Below, in pieces: positions 1 through 7,473 of a stretch of DNA of 41,553 bases. The position numbers and the translations under genes were made by a program. Source of the DNA: Streptomyces sp. DH24 (GTDB lineage Bacteria > Actinomycetota > Actinomycetes > Streptomycetales > Streptomycetaceae); contig NZ_JARVKW010000057.1 of NCBI RefSeq assembly GCF_029813775.1, positions 1 through 41,553 on the forward strand. Reading direction: 5' to 3'. Numbering within the stretch: the first letter of the stretch is position 1; each line of letters opens with the position of its first letter. The notes beneath the pieces were generated by a model. That model searched no databases and was not told the origin of the DNA. It was given only the letters and a program-made list of their open reading frames with translations.

Positions 1-132
1 CCACGCTGCGGAGCGGAGGAGGACAGCGACTCGCCACGCTGCGGAGCGGAGGAGGACAGCGACTCGCCACGCTGCGGAGCGGAGGAGGACAGCGACTCGC
101 CACGCTGCGGAGCGGAGGAGGACAGCGGCTCG
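1..132. repeat. Four tandem copies of a 33-bp repeat
   Basis: Units lie at 1-33, 34-66, 67-99 and 100-132. The first three are identical and the fourth has one change near its end (gac to ggc). The length is a multiple of three and the array is in frame with the minus-strand gene, giving an 11-residue Ser/Pro/Glu repeat. The array may continue beyond the window. Confidence 0.95.
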
Positions 133-791
133 CCGTGGCGTGCGTCCGGCGACCGGGTGCGTGAAGCCTCCGTGCCGGGCTCCCCCGTCGGCTCCGGCTC
201 GGGCACGGCCCGCATGCGGAACGTCGGGGCCGACTCCCGCACCGGCTCCGGAACCGGCCGCAGGACATGCGTGTGCCGGTCGCGGGTCACGGGCGGCGGG
301 GACGGCTCGGCGCCGGACGCGGCAGGTGCCCCGGACCCGGGCGGGGCCAGCGGTGCGGGCCGCGTCTCCTGCGCCGGCGCCGGCGCAGGAGCTGGCGCAG
401 ACGCAGGCCCAGACGAAGGCGAAGGCCCCGGAACCGGCACCGGCACCGGCACCGGGTCCGCCGTCAGGTGGCTGGAGCCGTCCAGGTCGACCCGCAGCGG
501 GATGACGTACCCCATGCGGTCGTCGTGGATCGTGGCCAGGACCGGGTGCCCGGAGGCGAGGGCGATGCGGTGGAGGCGGTCCAGGACGGCCTGCTGGATC
601 TTCTCGTCGTCGGCCGCGGTGAGCGGAACGCCGCCGACCGTCGCGCCGATCACCGCGTCCCCGGCGCCCACGTCCCCGTCCGCTCCCCGCACGGGGACCG
701 GCACGGGTACGCGCACCTCGATCGGGGCCTGCGGAGCCGCGGAGTCCGCGCCACGCTTCTGTTCCCGCTTCTCGCGGCTGAGTCGAGACAT
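1..791 (-). CDS. Proline-rich protein with C-terminal 11-residue tandem repeats (partial, runs off window start)
   Basis: An open frame without stops runs from an ATG at 791-789 to the window edge, 263 codons, so the C-terminus is missing. A good ribosome-binding site, GAGGGGA, lies 5 nt before the ATG. The protein starts MSRLSREKREQKRG (basic), then has a folded-looking part of about 100 residues (around 25-125, including HPVLATIHDDRMGYVIPLRV), then a long Pro/Ala/Val-rich disordered stretch with PVPVPVPVP and APAPAPAPA runs. The visible end is a repeat of GESLSSSAPQR encoded by 33-bp DNA repeats. No signal peptide or membrane segment is visible. It is divergent from the P-loop-like gene at 971. 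I do not recognise a function. Similar basic-start proteins occur in Streptomyces beside putative secretion or conjugation-like clusters, but that is memory and not shown here. Confidence 0.75.
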   Translation of the reverse strand, partial: MSRLSREKREQKRGADSAAPQAPIEVRVPVPVPVRGADGDVGAGDAVIGATVGGVPLTAADDEKIQQAVLDRLHRIALASGHPVLATIHDDRMGYVIPLRVDLDGSSHLTADPVPVPVPVPGPSPSSGPASAPAPAPAPAQETRPAPLAPPGSGAPAASGAEPSPPPVTRDRHTHVLRPVPEPVRESAPTFRMRAVPEPEPTGEPGTEASRTRSPDARHGEPLSSSAPQRGESLSSSAPQRGESLSSSAPQRGESLSSSAPQR

Positions 792-970
792 CGTCCCCTC
801 ATTCGGGTGCGCCGGGGAGTCGCCGGTCGTACGTACACCTGTCCCCGAGTCTCTCCGTTCGCCCGCGATTCTCACGTCACCGAGGTGTCACAGGCTCGTC
901 CCAAGCCGTGACCGCGCCGCGGGCCGGGCCGGGTGGCATGAAATCCGCGTGACGAGGGAGAAGACCGGGC

Positions 971-1477
971 ATGCAGACAGGCATGCGACCAGGGCCGGAG
1001 AGCTGGATCCGCGGACCGGTGCCCGCACCCGAGCCGGCACCGCCCACCGAGGCCCGCGCGTCCGCCACGGCACGGCGCTTCTCGTGGGTCGCCACGCACG
1101 GCGGTGCCGGCGCGACGACGCTCGCCGCGGTCTACGGCGGCCACGACTGCGGGCACGCCTGGCCCGGCCCCGACGACCCCTCCTCGGTACTGCTCGTCGC
1201 CCGCACGCACGCCACCGGACTGGAGAGCGCCGTACGCGCGGTGGAGGCGTTCCGCCGCGGGCAGACGCCTCCGGGGCTCGACCTGGACGCCGTCGTCCTC
1301 GTCGCGGACGCGCCGGGCCGGCTGCCGCGCCCGCTCGCGCAGCGCGTGCGGACCATCGAGTCGGCCGTCGACGTCCACCGCGTCCCGTGGGTCCCGGCCT
1401 GGCGCCTCGGCGACGTCAGCGGCGCGCGCCCGCGCGAGACGGAGGCGCTGGCCCGGCTGACAGGAGCGGTGCGCTGA
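971..1477 (+). CDS. Small ParA/MinD-like P-loop protein lacking the Walker lysine (DUF6668-like)
   Basis: 168 residues, ATG start with GAGGGAGA about 10 nt upstream. After a Pro-rich N-terminus (1-35) comes a beta-strand and glycine loop, WVATHGGAGATTLAAVYGG, which looks like the deviant Walker A of ParA/MinD ATPases (KGGxGKTT) but has Ala where the catalytic Lys should be. Later strands VLLVARTHATGLES and DAVVLVADAPGRLPRP fit the same Rossmann-like fold with switch-like loops. I infer a nucleotide-binding-fold protein that has lost ATPase activity. It resembles proteins annotated DUF6668 in Streptomyces; the family assignment is from memory. It is divergent from the repeat protein, and the 179 bp between them probably hold both promoters. 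Its role is unknown. Confidence 0.7.
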   Translation: MQTGMRPGPESWIRGPVPAPEPAPPTEARASATARRFSWVATHGGAGATTLAAVYGGHDCGHAWPGPDDPSSVLLVARTHATGLESAVRAVEAFRRGQTPPGLDLDAVVLVADAPGRLPRPLAQRVRTIESAVDVHRVPWVPAWRLGDVSGARPRETEALARLTGAVR

Positions 1478-1600
1478 CCAAGCGCTGACCGAGAGCTGAC
1501 CGCCGCGACCCACCGTCCGCGTCTACGGGCAGAACCCGTCCGCCCCCCCCCCAGGTCCTCCACCCCCGCCCCACCCGCCCTCCGCCACCCCTTGAGGTAT

Positions 1601-1660
1601 TTCATGCACACGCATATGATGCAGATGCGCATTATTGATGCACGCCGATCATTTGGGGGA
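1601..1660 (+). promoter_or_regulatory. AT-rich operator-like region and RBS before the FMN reductase gene
   Basis: This stretch is much richer in A/T than its surroundings. It has three ATGCA motifs (1604-1608, 1619-1623, 1638-1642) and a perfect 8-bp palindrome ATGCGCAT at 1625-1632. The GGGGGA at 1655-1660 is the likely ribosome-binding site for the ATG at 1665. The clustered motifs suggest a regulator binding site, but the regulator is not known. Confidence 0.4.
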
Positions 1661-1664
1661 CCTC

Positions 1665-2246
1665 ATGACCCGCCGTTTCCTCTTCGTGCTGGGCAGCAGC
1701 CGCAGCGACGGCAACACCGAACTGCTCGCCCGCGCCGCCGCCGAACAGCTCCCGGGCGGCGTCGAGCAGCAGTGGATCGACCTCGCCGAGCACCCCCTGC
1801 CCGACTTCGAGGACCTGCGGCACGACAGCGACCACGTCCGCCCCACCGAGGGCAACGTCGCGCTGCTGCTCGACGCCACGCTCGCGGCGACGGACCTCGT
1901 CATCGCCTCGCCGCTGTACTGGTACTCCGTGTCCGCGCACACCAAGCGCTACCTCGACCACTGGTCGGGCTGGCTGCGCACCCCCGGCCTCGACTTCAAG
2001 GCCACGATGGCGGGCCGCACGCTGTGGGGCGTCACCGCGCTCGCGCACGAGGAACAGGAGGTCGCAGATCCGCTGGCCGGCACCCTGAACAACTCGGCGG
2101 CCTACCTGGGCATGCGCTTCGGCGGCGTCCTGCTCGGCAACGGCAGCAGGCCGGGCGACGTCCTGAGGGACACGGAGGCCCTGACGCGCGCCAAGACGTT
2201 CTTCGCCCAGGACCCGCCCCTCGCCCGCTTCCCCTACGAGAGCTGA
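1665..2246 (+). CDS. NADPH-dependent FMN reductase / flavodoxin-like family protein
   Basis: 193 residues. The N-terminal FLVLGSSRSDGNTE-type loop (GSSRSDGNTE) is the FMN-phosphate binding loop of the NADPH-dependent FMN reductase and NAD(P)H quinone reductase families. The next conserved segment, ASPLYWYSVSAHTKRYLDHW (about residues 80-100), is the flavin-ring contact region of this fold. The protein is cytoplasmic, with no signal peptide. The start at 1665 was chosen because GGGGGA ends 4 nt before it; an in-frame ATG at 1635 has no such site. The expected activity is two-electron reduction of a quinone, nitro or similar substrate with bound FMN; the substrate cannot be told from sequence. 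It is convergent with the ABC permease gene, with 90 bp between the stops. Confidence 0.85.
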   Translation: MTRRFLFVLGSSRSDGNTELLARAAAEQLPGGVEQQWIDLAEHPLPDFEDLRHDSDHVRPTEGNVALLLDATLAATDLVIASPLYWYSVSAHTKRYLDHWSGWLRTPGLDFKATMAGRTLWGVTALAHEEQEVADPLAGTLNNSAAYLGMRFGGVLLGNGSRPGDVLRDTEALTRAKTFFAQDPPLARFPYES

Positions 2247-2336
2247 CGGCTCGCGGGGGGCAGGCCCCGGGGCGTGTCCGCGAAGCGGCGCCCGCCGCGC
2301 TCCGGGCGACGACGCCGGCCACGTCACGGACCCGGC

Positions 2337-3221
2337 CTAGGTCGTGATGTCCTTCGCCGCCAGCCATGCCCACGCCGCCGACCCGAACACCGCCGCGTAC
2401 AGCCCTTGAAGGCCGAGGTTCCTCCGCAGGTCGTCCCAGTGGACCGGCTCGCGCATGAGGTCGGCGAAGGACAGCCAGTAGTGCGGGAAGAGGTAGGGGT
2501 GGACGGCGTGGAGCTGCGGGATCTGGTCGAGGATCTGCACGGTGATCAGCAGCCCCACGGTCGTCGCCATCGCCGCGACGCCGCTGTTGGTCAGCGTGGA
2601 GACGAACAGGCCGAGCGCCGCGACGCCGGTCAGTGACGCGGCGACGACCAGGGCGATCAGCAGCGCCCTGACCAGGCCGTCGGCGAAACCGATCCGCGTC
2701 CCCGAGATCGTCGTGAGATCGCCGAGCGGGAACAGCAGCGCCCCGACGGCCAGCGCGGACACCGCGACGACGAGGGTGGCCGCCAGGCAGAAGGCGAGGA
2801 CCGCGGCGTACTTGGTGAGCAGCAGGCGGGTGCGGCCGGCGGGGGCGACCAGCAGATAGCGCAGGGTGCCCGCGCCCGCCTCGCCGGCGACGGCGTCGCC
2901 CGCGACGACACCGACCGCCATCGGCAGGAAGAACGGCAGCGTCGCGGCCAGCGCGCTGAAGACGAGGAACAGACCGTTGTTGGTGATCTGCGAGATGAAC
3001 GCCGGTCCCTCGCCGCCTCCCCCGGCGCCGCCCGCCGACCCGTCACCCGTCTCGATCTCGACGGCGACCCCGATCAGCACCGGCACGGCGGCCAGCACGC
3101 CCAGCAGCGCGAGCGTGCGCCAGCGCCGGAAGGTCGTCGCCAGCTCGTTGCGCAGCAGCCCGAACGTCCACACCGCGCGCACCGGACGGCTCTCCCCGGC
3201 GGCCGTGTCAGCGCGCGACAT
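2337..3221 (-). CDS. ABC-2 type transporter permease
   Basis: 294 residues. After a short cytoplasmic N-terminus, a hydrophobic segment (about 36-55, LALLGVLAAVPVLIGVAVEI) is followed by a Gly-rich outside loop and then at least five more hydrophobic segments, for example LFLVFSALAATLPFFLPMAVGVVAGDAV and ALLIALVVAASLTGVAALGLFVSTL. This is the usual six-span layout of ABC-2 exporters. The protein ends close after AWLAAKDITT. The ATG at 3221 overlaps the end of the ATPase gene by 14 nt, so the two are translationally coupled and form one exporter. The substrate is unknown; the LolA-like protein upstream in the operon may be a partner. Confidence 0.85.
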   Translation of the reverse strand: MSRADTAAGESRPVRAVWTFGLLRNELATTFRRWRTLALLGVLAAVPVLIGVAVEIETGDGSAGGAGGGGEGPAFISQITNNGLFLVFSALAATLPFFLPMAVGVVAGDAVAGEAGAGTLRYLLVAPAGRTRLLLTKYAAVLAFCLAATLVVAVSALAVGALLFPLGDLTTISGTRIGFADGLVRALLIALVVAASLTGVAALGLFVSTLTNSGVAAMATTVGLLITVQILDQIPQLHAVHPYLFPHYWLSFADLMREPVHWDDLRRNLGLQGLYAAVFGSAAWAWLAAKDITT

Positions 3222-4152
3222 CGAAGCCCTCCCCCGTCAGCGCCACGAACGCGTCCTCCAGGGAGGGCCTTTCGACGCAAAAGCCGCGGACCCGGACGCC
3301 GGCCGTCACCAGCGCGACGTTCACCTCGGCGAGGTCGCGCTCCGGCACCTCGCCGGTCACCCGGTCGTCGGCGACCACGACGTCGCCGACGCCCTGCTCC
3401 TTCAGCACCCGGGCCGCGTCGGCGGTGTCCGGGGTGGTCACCGCCAGCCGCCCGCGCGCCCCGGCGGCCAGGTCGGCGACCGGGCCCTGGGTGAGGAGGC
3501 GGCCCCGCGCCATCACGGCGGCGTGCGTGCACACCTGCTCGATCTCGTCCAGCAGGTGCGAGGAGAGGAACACGGTCGTGCCGTCCGAGGCCAACTCCCT
3601 CACCAGTGCGCGGATTTCCCGCATGCCCTGCGGGTCGAGCCCGTTGGTCGGCTCGTCCAGGACCAGCAGCCGGCGCGGCCGGAGCAGCGCGGCGGCCAGT
3701 CCCAGCCGCTGCTTCATGCCGAGCGAGTAGGCCTTCGCCTTCTTGCCGGCCGCCGCCGCGAGCCCCACCCGGTCCAGCGCCGTCGCGACGCGGGCCCGCC
3801 GGGTGCGGGGGTCGGCGGTCGGGTCGGCGGCGTCGTGACGGATCAGGTTGTCGCGGCCGGAGAGGAAGCCGTACAGCGCGGGCCCCTCGATGAGGGCGCC
3901 GACGTGCGGCAGCACGGAGCGCGCGGCCCGGGGCATGGGCTGCCCGAGGACGCGCGCGGTGCCGGAGGTCGGCTCGACGAGGCCCATCAGCATGCGGATG
4001 GTGGTGGTCTTGCCGGAGCCGTTCGGGCCGAGGAAGCCGAAGACGCTGCCCGCCGGGACGGTCAGGTCGAGACCGTCCACGGCGAGCTGTCCGCCGCGGT
4101 AGCGCTTGGTGAGCGCGCGGGTGTCGATGACGCCGCCGTCCGTGTCACCCAT
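3208..4152 (-). CDS. ABC transporter ATP-binding protein
   Basis: 314 residues. Walker A is GPNGSGKTT (about 43-51), the signature region is YSLGMKQRLGLAAALL, and Walker B is LLVLDEPTNGLDP, followed by an H-loop in VFLSSHLLDEIEQ. A C-terminal extension of about 85 residues after the nucleotide-binding domain is usual for DrrA/CcmA-type exporter ATPases. The ATG at 4152 is preceded by GAGGGAG. The gene lies 41 nt after the LolA-like gene and overlaps the permease start, so the order is LolA-like protein, ATPase, permease in one operon. It powers the permease at the cytoplasmic face of the membrane; the direction is expected to be export or membrane extraction. Confidence 0.93.
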   Translation of the reverse strand: MGDTDGGVIDTRALTKRYRGGQLAVDGLDLTVPAGSVFGFLGPNGSGKTTTIRMLMGLVEPTSGTARVLGQPMPRAARSVLPHVGALIEGPALYGFLSGRDNLIRHDAADPTADPRTRRARVATALDRVGLAAAAGKKAKAYSLGMKQRLGLAAALLRPRRLLVLDEPTNGLDPQGMREIRALVRELASDGTTVFLSSHLLDEIEQVCTHAAVMARGRLLTQGPVADLAAGARGRLAVTTPDTADAARVLKEQGVGDVVVADDRVTGEVPERDLAEVNVALVTAGVRVRGFCVERPSLEDAFVALTGEGFDVAR

Positions 4153-4193
4153 CGGCTCCCTCGATCCCCCACCGCGCCCTGTGCGTACGGGAC

Positions 4194-5420
4194 TTACCGC
4201 CCCGCGTTCGCCGCCTTCACGAGGGCGTCCTTCGTGACGGCGCCCGCGTAGACCTTGCCGTCGTCGGTGATCAGGGCGTTGACCAGGCGGGTCGTGAAGA
4301 CCGTGCCCGAGCCGAACCTGCCGTTCACCTTGTCGCCGAGCGAGTCCAGGAAGCCGCCGAACGCGCCGAGCTCACCCGCCTCGGAGCCGGTCGGCAGGCC
4401 CTGGCCGCCGGTGTCGAAGGTGGCGACGGTGTTCCAGCCCTCGCCGATGACCTTCAGCCCGTCGAGTTCCTTGCCGAGTTCCTTGCCGGCCTTCCCCTTC
4501 AGCTCGGGCGCCGCTTCGGGGGCGTGCCCGGCGGCCTCTTCCCCCTCGGTGACCTTGGCGCCCTTGGGCGGCGTGAAGTCGAAGGTCGACGCGGCCGGCC
4601 TGGCGAAGCTGACCTTGGTGAAGCCCGCGTCCACGACGGCGGCGCCGCCGGAGGCCGGGGTCAGCGTGAACTTCAGCGGCATACCGGTCTTCGCGTCCAC
4701 CGCGACGCTGACGGCGCCGACCGTGGAACCGGACTGCTTCGGCTTGATCAGCAGCTTGTACGCGTCCCGGCCGGCGACCTGGGCGGTGCCGTCGACGGTC
4801 ACGGACGTGGTGTCGTCGACGGCCTTCAGGGCCTGCTCGGCGAACTCCTTCGGCGTGGCCGGGACCTCGTCCTCGCGCTGGCCGCGGTCGGTGTCCCCGG
4901 CGGTGGAGTGGTAGACCTCGTTGGACTCGCTGTCGTAGCCCCAGACGTCCTTGCCGTTGTGGATGAGGCTGTACTCGGCCGCGTTCTCCAGCAGGGACAG
5001 CTTCTGCCGGTCCGGGCCGTCGGCGGCGACGCGCAGCGTGTGCGTGCCGTTGGCCAGCTCGGTGAGCCGGGCGGACGGGTCGGCGGACGAACCGCTCCCG
5101 CCGTCCTGCCGGCCGGCGCCCGACAGCAGGCCGCTCTCCAGCCCGCCGAGGTCGGGCAGCCCCAGGTCCGTGCTGATCTTGACGGTGCCGGACAGCTGCT
5201 GCACGTCCGACTTCGCGATCTTCTCGATCAGCTGCTGGGCGGTGATCTCCGGGAGGTCGGGGTCACCGGAGTCGGCGAGCGCGGGAACGAGCCCGATGGT
5301 CGCGGCCGCCACCCCCATCACCGCGACCGGGACGACGTACCGCGCGGCCCTGCGCCGGCCGGTGCGCGGGCCGTCGGCGTCCCCCGTGGTCGTGGTGTCG
5401 TCGGATGCGTACGGTGCCAT
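4194..5420 (-). CDS. LolA-like outer-membrane-lipoprotein-carrier-fold protein, membrane anchored
   Basis: 408 residues from the ATG at 5420, which has GGAGGTAAGG just upstream; a longer frame reaches back to 5561 but lacks such a site and reads like non-coding sequence. Residues about 25-50 (AARYVVPVAVMGVAAATIGLVPALA) form a signal peptide or anchor with no lipobox cysteine. The rest is an extracytoplasmic beta-rich domain of LolA/LppX type: ITAQQLIEKIAKSDVQQLSG, then repeated strands such as VWGYDSESNEVYHST, and GRDAYKLLIKPKQSGSTVGAVSVAVDA. In Gram-negatives LolA carries lipoproteins; a monoderm has no outer membrane, so here a hydrophobic-ligand binder or chaperone for the linked ABC exporter is the better guess. 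The operon context supports that, but the ligand is unknown. Confidence 0.8.
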   Translation of the reverse strand: MAPYASDDTTTTGDADGPRTGRRRAARYVVPVAVMGVAAATIGLVPALADSGDPDLPEITAQQLIEKIAKSDVQQLSGTVKISTDLGLPDLGGLESGLLSGAGRQDGGSGSSADPSARLTELANGTHTLRVAADGPDRQKLSLLENAAEYSLIHNGKDVWGYDSESNEVYHSTAGDTDRGQREDEVPATPKEFAEQALKAVDDTTSVTVDGTAQVAGRDAYKLLIKPKQSGSTVGAVSVAVDAKTGMPLKFTLTPASGGAAVVDAGFTKVSFARPAASTFDFTPPKGAKVTEGEEAAGHAPEAAPELKGKAGKELGKELDGLKVIGEGWNTVATFDTGGQGLPTGSEAGELGAFGGFLDSLGDKVNGRFGSGTVFTTRLVNALITDDGKVYAGAVTKDALVKAANAGR

Positions 5421-5639
5421 GTGTGCCTTACCTCCGTCGTCGGCGGCGGCTGTCCTTCTCGTGTCCCCGCGTCTCGTGTACTCGCGCCGGTCCCACCCCG
5501 AGCCGCCATTCTCACCCGAATCGGTGAGGACTGGTGTTGTCCGTGGCATCCATCTGACCAAATCGGCCGCCGAGTTGCGTCAACCCGGGGACCCAAGTCC
5601 ATGTACACCTGGGGTATGACACGAGGGCCCCACGGCTCC

Positions 5640-5659
5640 CCCGACCAGTAGGGGTCGGG
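5640..5659 (-). terminator. Hairpin downstream of the polyprenyl synthase gene
   Basis: A perfect 7-bp stem, CCCGACC and GGTCGGG, closes a 6-nt loop, 14 nt past the stop of the polyprenyl synthase gene on the minus strand. There is no T-tract, as is common for streptomycete terminators. Confidence 0.4.
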
Positions 5660-5673
5660 CGAGCGACGGCAGG

Positions 5674-6684
5674 TCAGCCCGCCCGGTGCACCACCGCGTC
5701 GCACAGTTGCATCAGCGCCGTCTTCGCGTCGCACTCCCGCAGCGGGGCCAGCGCCGCGCGGGCCTCCTCCGCGTACCGGACGGTGTCCCGCCGGGCCTGC
5801 TCCAGCGCCGGGTGCGACCGCAGCGCCGTCAGTGCCCGCTGGTGGCGCGCGTCGTCGCTCAGGTCGGAGTCCAGCAGCTCGCACAGCGCGAGGTCCTCGG
5901 CGAGGCCCAGCCGCGCCGCCCGCTCCCGCAGCCGCAGCACCGGCAGCGTCGCGATGCCCTCGCGCAGGTCGGTACCCGGCGTCTTGCCGGACTCGGCCGA
6001 CTCGGACGCGATGTCGAGCACGTCGTCCGCGAGCTGGAAGGCGACGCCGAGCCGCTCGCCGTACTGGGTCAGGACGTCCACGACCCGCTCGTCGGCGCCG
6101 GACATCATCGCGCCGAACCGGCACGACACCGCCACCAGGGAGCCCGTCTTGCCGCCCAGCACGTCCAAGTAGTGCTCGACCGGGTCTCGACCGTCCTGCG
6201 GGCCGGCGGTCTCCAGGATCTGTCCGGTGACCAGCCGCTCGAACGCGAGGGCCTGCACCCGCACCGCCTCGGGCCCGAGGTCGGCGAGGATCTGCGAGGC
6301 GCGGGCGAACAGGAAGTCGCCGGTGAGGACGGCCACGGAGTTGCCCCAGCGGGTGTTCGCGCTGGGCACCCCGCGCCGCACGTCGGCCTCGTCCATCACG
6401 TCGTCGTGGTACAGCGTGGCCAGGTGGGTCAGCTCGACGACGACGGCGGACGGCACGATCCCGGGCGCGTACGGGTCGCCGAACTGCGCGGCGAGCATCA
6501 CGAGCAGCGGGCGGAACCGCTTGCCTCCCGCCCGCACCAGGTGCTGGGCGGCCTCGGTGATGAACGGCACCTCGCTCTTGGTTGCCTCAAGCAACCCTTC
6601 TTCGACAGCCGACAAACCGGCCTGGACATCGGCCTCCAGAGCCTGGTCCCGCACGCTCAGCCCGAACGGCCCGACGACGGTCAC
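5674..6684 (-). CDS. Long-chain polyprenyl diphosphate synthase (menaquinone side chain)
   Basis: 336 residues, GTG start with AGGAG upstream. It is a trans-isoprenyl diphosphate synthase of the farnesyl/heptaprenyl type. GGKRFRP (about 53-59) binds isopentenyl diphosphate, the first aspartate-rich motif is DDVMDEADVRRG (about 92-103), GKTGSL lies mid-protein and the second aspartate-rich motif is DDVLD (about 219-223). The residues before the first Asp motif are ATLYH, small at the position that limits chain length, which fits a long product. It elongates allylic diphosphates with IPP in the cytoplasm to make the isoprenoid tail of menaquinone. Product length (for example heptaprenyl to nonaprenyl) cannot be fixed from sequence. 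Quinone genes menG and mqnC, and a reductase that may saturate the tail, lie about 26-31 kb away on the other side of nuo. Confidence 0.92.
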   Translation of the reverse strand: MTVVGPFGLSVRDQALEADVQAGLSAVEEGLLEATKSEVPFITEAAQHLVRAGGKRFRPLLVMLAAQFGDPYAPGIVPSAVVVELTHLATLYHDDVMDEADVRRGVPSANTRWGNSVAVLTGDFLFARASQILADLGPEAVRVQALAFERLVTGQILETAGPQDGRDPVEHYLDVLGGKTGSLVAVSCRFGAMMSGADERVVDVLTQYGERLGVAFQLADDVLDIASESAESGKTPGTDLREGIATLPVLRLRERAARLGLAEDLALCELLDSDLSDDARHQRALTALRSHPALEQARRDTVRYAEEARAALAPLRECDAKTALMQLCDAVVHRAG

Positions 6685-6728
6685 GAAGGTCTCCTGTCTG
6701 CTGGTGCCTACTGGCGATTACCCGTTTG

Positions 6729-6758
6729 TCGATAGGTCGCTGCCATCACTCAAGTCAG
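6729..6758 (-). promoter_or_regulatory. Candidate promoter of the polyprenyl synthase gene
   Basis: On the minus strand CTGACT (6758-6753) and TATCGA (6734-6729) are 18 nt apart, a fair match to -35 and -10 boxes of the principal sigma factor. The -10 box lies 44 nt before the GTG start. Based only on the match to consensus. Confidence 0.3.
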
Positions 6759-7227
6759 CGTATCCGGTCACGTTTCGATCACCGCCAGCGCCCACCCGTC
6801 CAGGCCGTCAGGTATCGGATCACGACTCCCATATTCTCGATCACTCGATACGTACTGACATGGCCGATATGTACGACTCGACGAGAATCGACGCTGATGG
6901 CTACGAATCGCTCAGCGAAGCACCTTCCAGGGCACATGCCCGGTTCTACCAGAGCCTCCGCCACCGTTTCGCCACCCACGCACACGCACACACACGCAGT
7001 CGCTCGCGCCCGATTTGCCGCGCTTGAAGCACCAATTCCCCTTAGTCCTACATGCCCTTCGAGGATGACGTCCGTGAGTTGAGTCACGCGTTCCCCGGGC
7101 CCGGCAACCCACTCCCCGGCGTCCGGCTCCCCGCCCCGCGCAAGCGAGTTGGGCCTCGGCGACCGCGAAGGATCAAGCACCCCATAAGCGCCGTTCCAAG
7201 GTCAACCGGGACGTTCTGTGATCCCGC
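6759..7227. other. Long low-GC intergenic region without a recognisable gene
   Basis: This stretch between divergent genes has visibly lower G/C than the rest of the window and no frame with the third-position G/C bias of its neighbours. It holds a CA-rich simple run near 6977-6997 and several gatacg/cgatac-like words around 6810-6880. I see no RNA gene or protein I could support. It may contain further promoter elements. Confidence 0.5.
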
Positions 7228-7246
7228 CACTTGTTCCCGACAAGTG
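7228..7246. promoter_or_regulatory. Perfect inverted repeat over the transglycosylase promoter
   Basis: CACTTGT and ACAAGTG form a perfect 7-bp inverted repeat with a 5-nt spacer. The repeat covers the candidate -35 box TTGTTC (7231-7236), which is the position of a repressor or activator site. The regulator is unknown. Confidence 0.55.
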
Positions 7247-7260
7247 CCCTCGCATACGTT
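7231..7260 (+). promoter_or_regulatory. Candidate promoter for the riboswitch-transglycosylase transcript
   Basis: TTGTTC (7231-7236) and TACGTT (7255-7260) are separated by 18 nt. Transcription would start near 7267, just before the first riboswitch element, which fits the position well. Confidence 0.45.
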
Positions 7261-7269
7261 CCCGGCCTG

Positions 7270-7457
7270 TCGGGCGGACGCCGAGTCCTGCCACCGCCCG
7301 CACCACCAACGACGAACCCACTCGCACGGCAGGAGCGGGGGACCCAGGTAAGACGCCGGGCCGGTCACCGAACCGGAACGGCTCGGGGTGAAGCCGTGCC
7401 CGTCAGGGCCCGGCCGGGCACCTCCCGCCCGAACCCGACAGCTCACCTCGCAGGCGT
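7270..7457 (+). ncRNA. ydaO/yuaA-type c-di-AMP riboswitch
   Basis: The leader has the conserved blocks of the ydaO class in order: CCGAGTCCTGCC (7281-7292), GGCAGGAGCGGGGGACCCA (7328-7346), GGGGTGAAG (7385-7393), and the end block CCGACAGCTCACCTCGCAGG (7435-7454). TCCTGCC (7286-7292) pairs perfectly with GGCAGGA (7328-7334), and GTGCCC (7396-7401) can pair with the GGGCAC just after 7410. The class binds cyclic di-AMP and in actinobacteria it is known before cell-wall hydrolase genes, usually turning them off when c-di-AMP is high. The ribosome-binding site AGGAGAGG begins at 7458, right behind the aptamer, so control of translation or of termination is possible. Exact ends are estimates. Confidence 0.92.
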
Positions 7458-7473
7458 AGGAGAGGAATTCGTC

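Noticed and set aside
157..1488. Long plus-strand frame across 157-1488
   Set aside because: It is the antisense shadow of the minus-strand repeat protein and then runs out of frame through the P-loop gene; no ribosome-binding site and poor third-position bias.
1543..1552. Run of ten C bases
   Set aside because: A homopolymer in an intergenic region; it may be an indel-prone spot but shows no function.
6779..7180. 133-codon minus-strand frame in the low-GC spacer
   Set aside because: Its third-position composition is unlike the genes around it, its start is weak and it has no recognisable domain.
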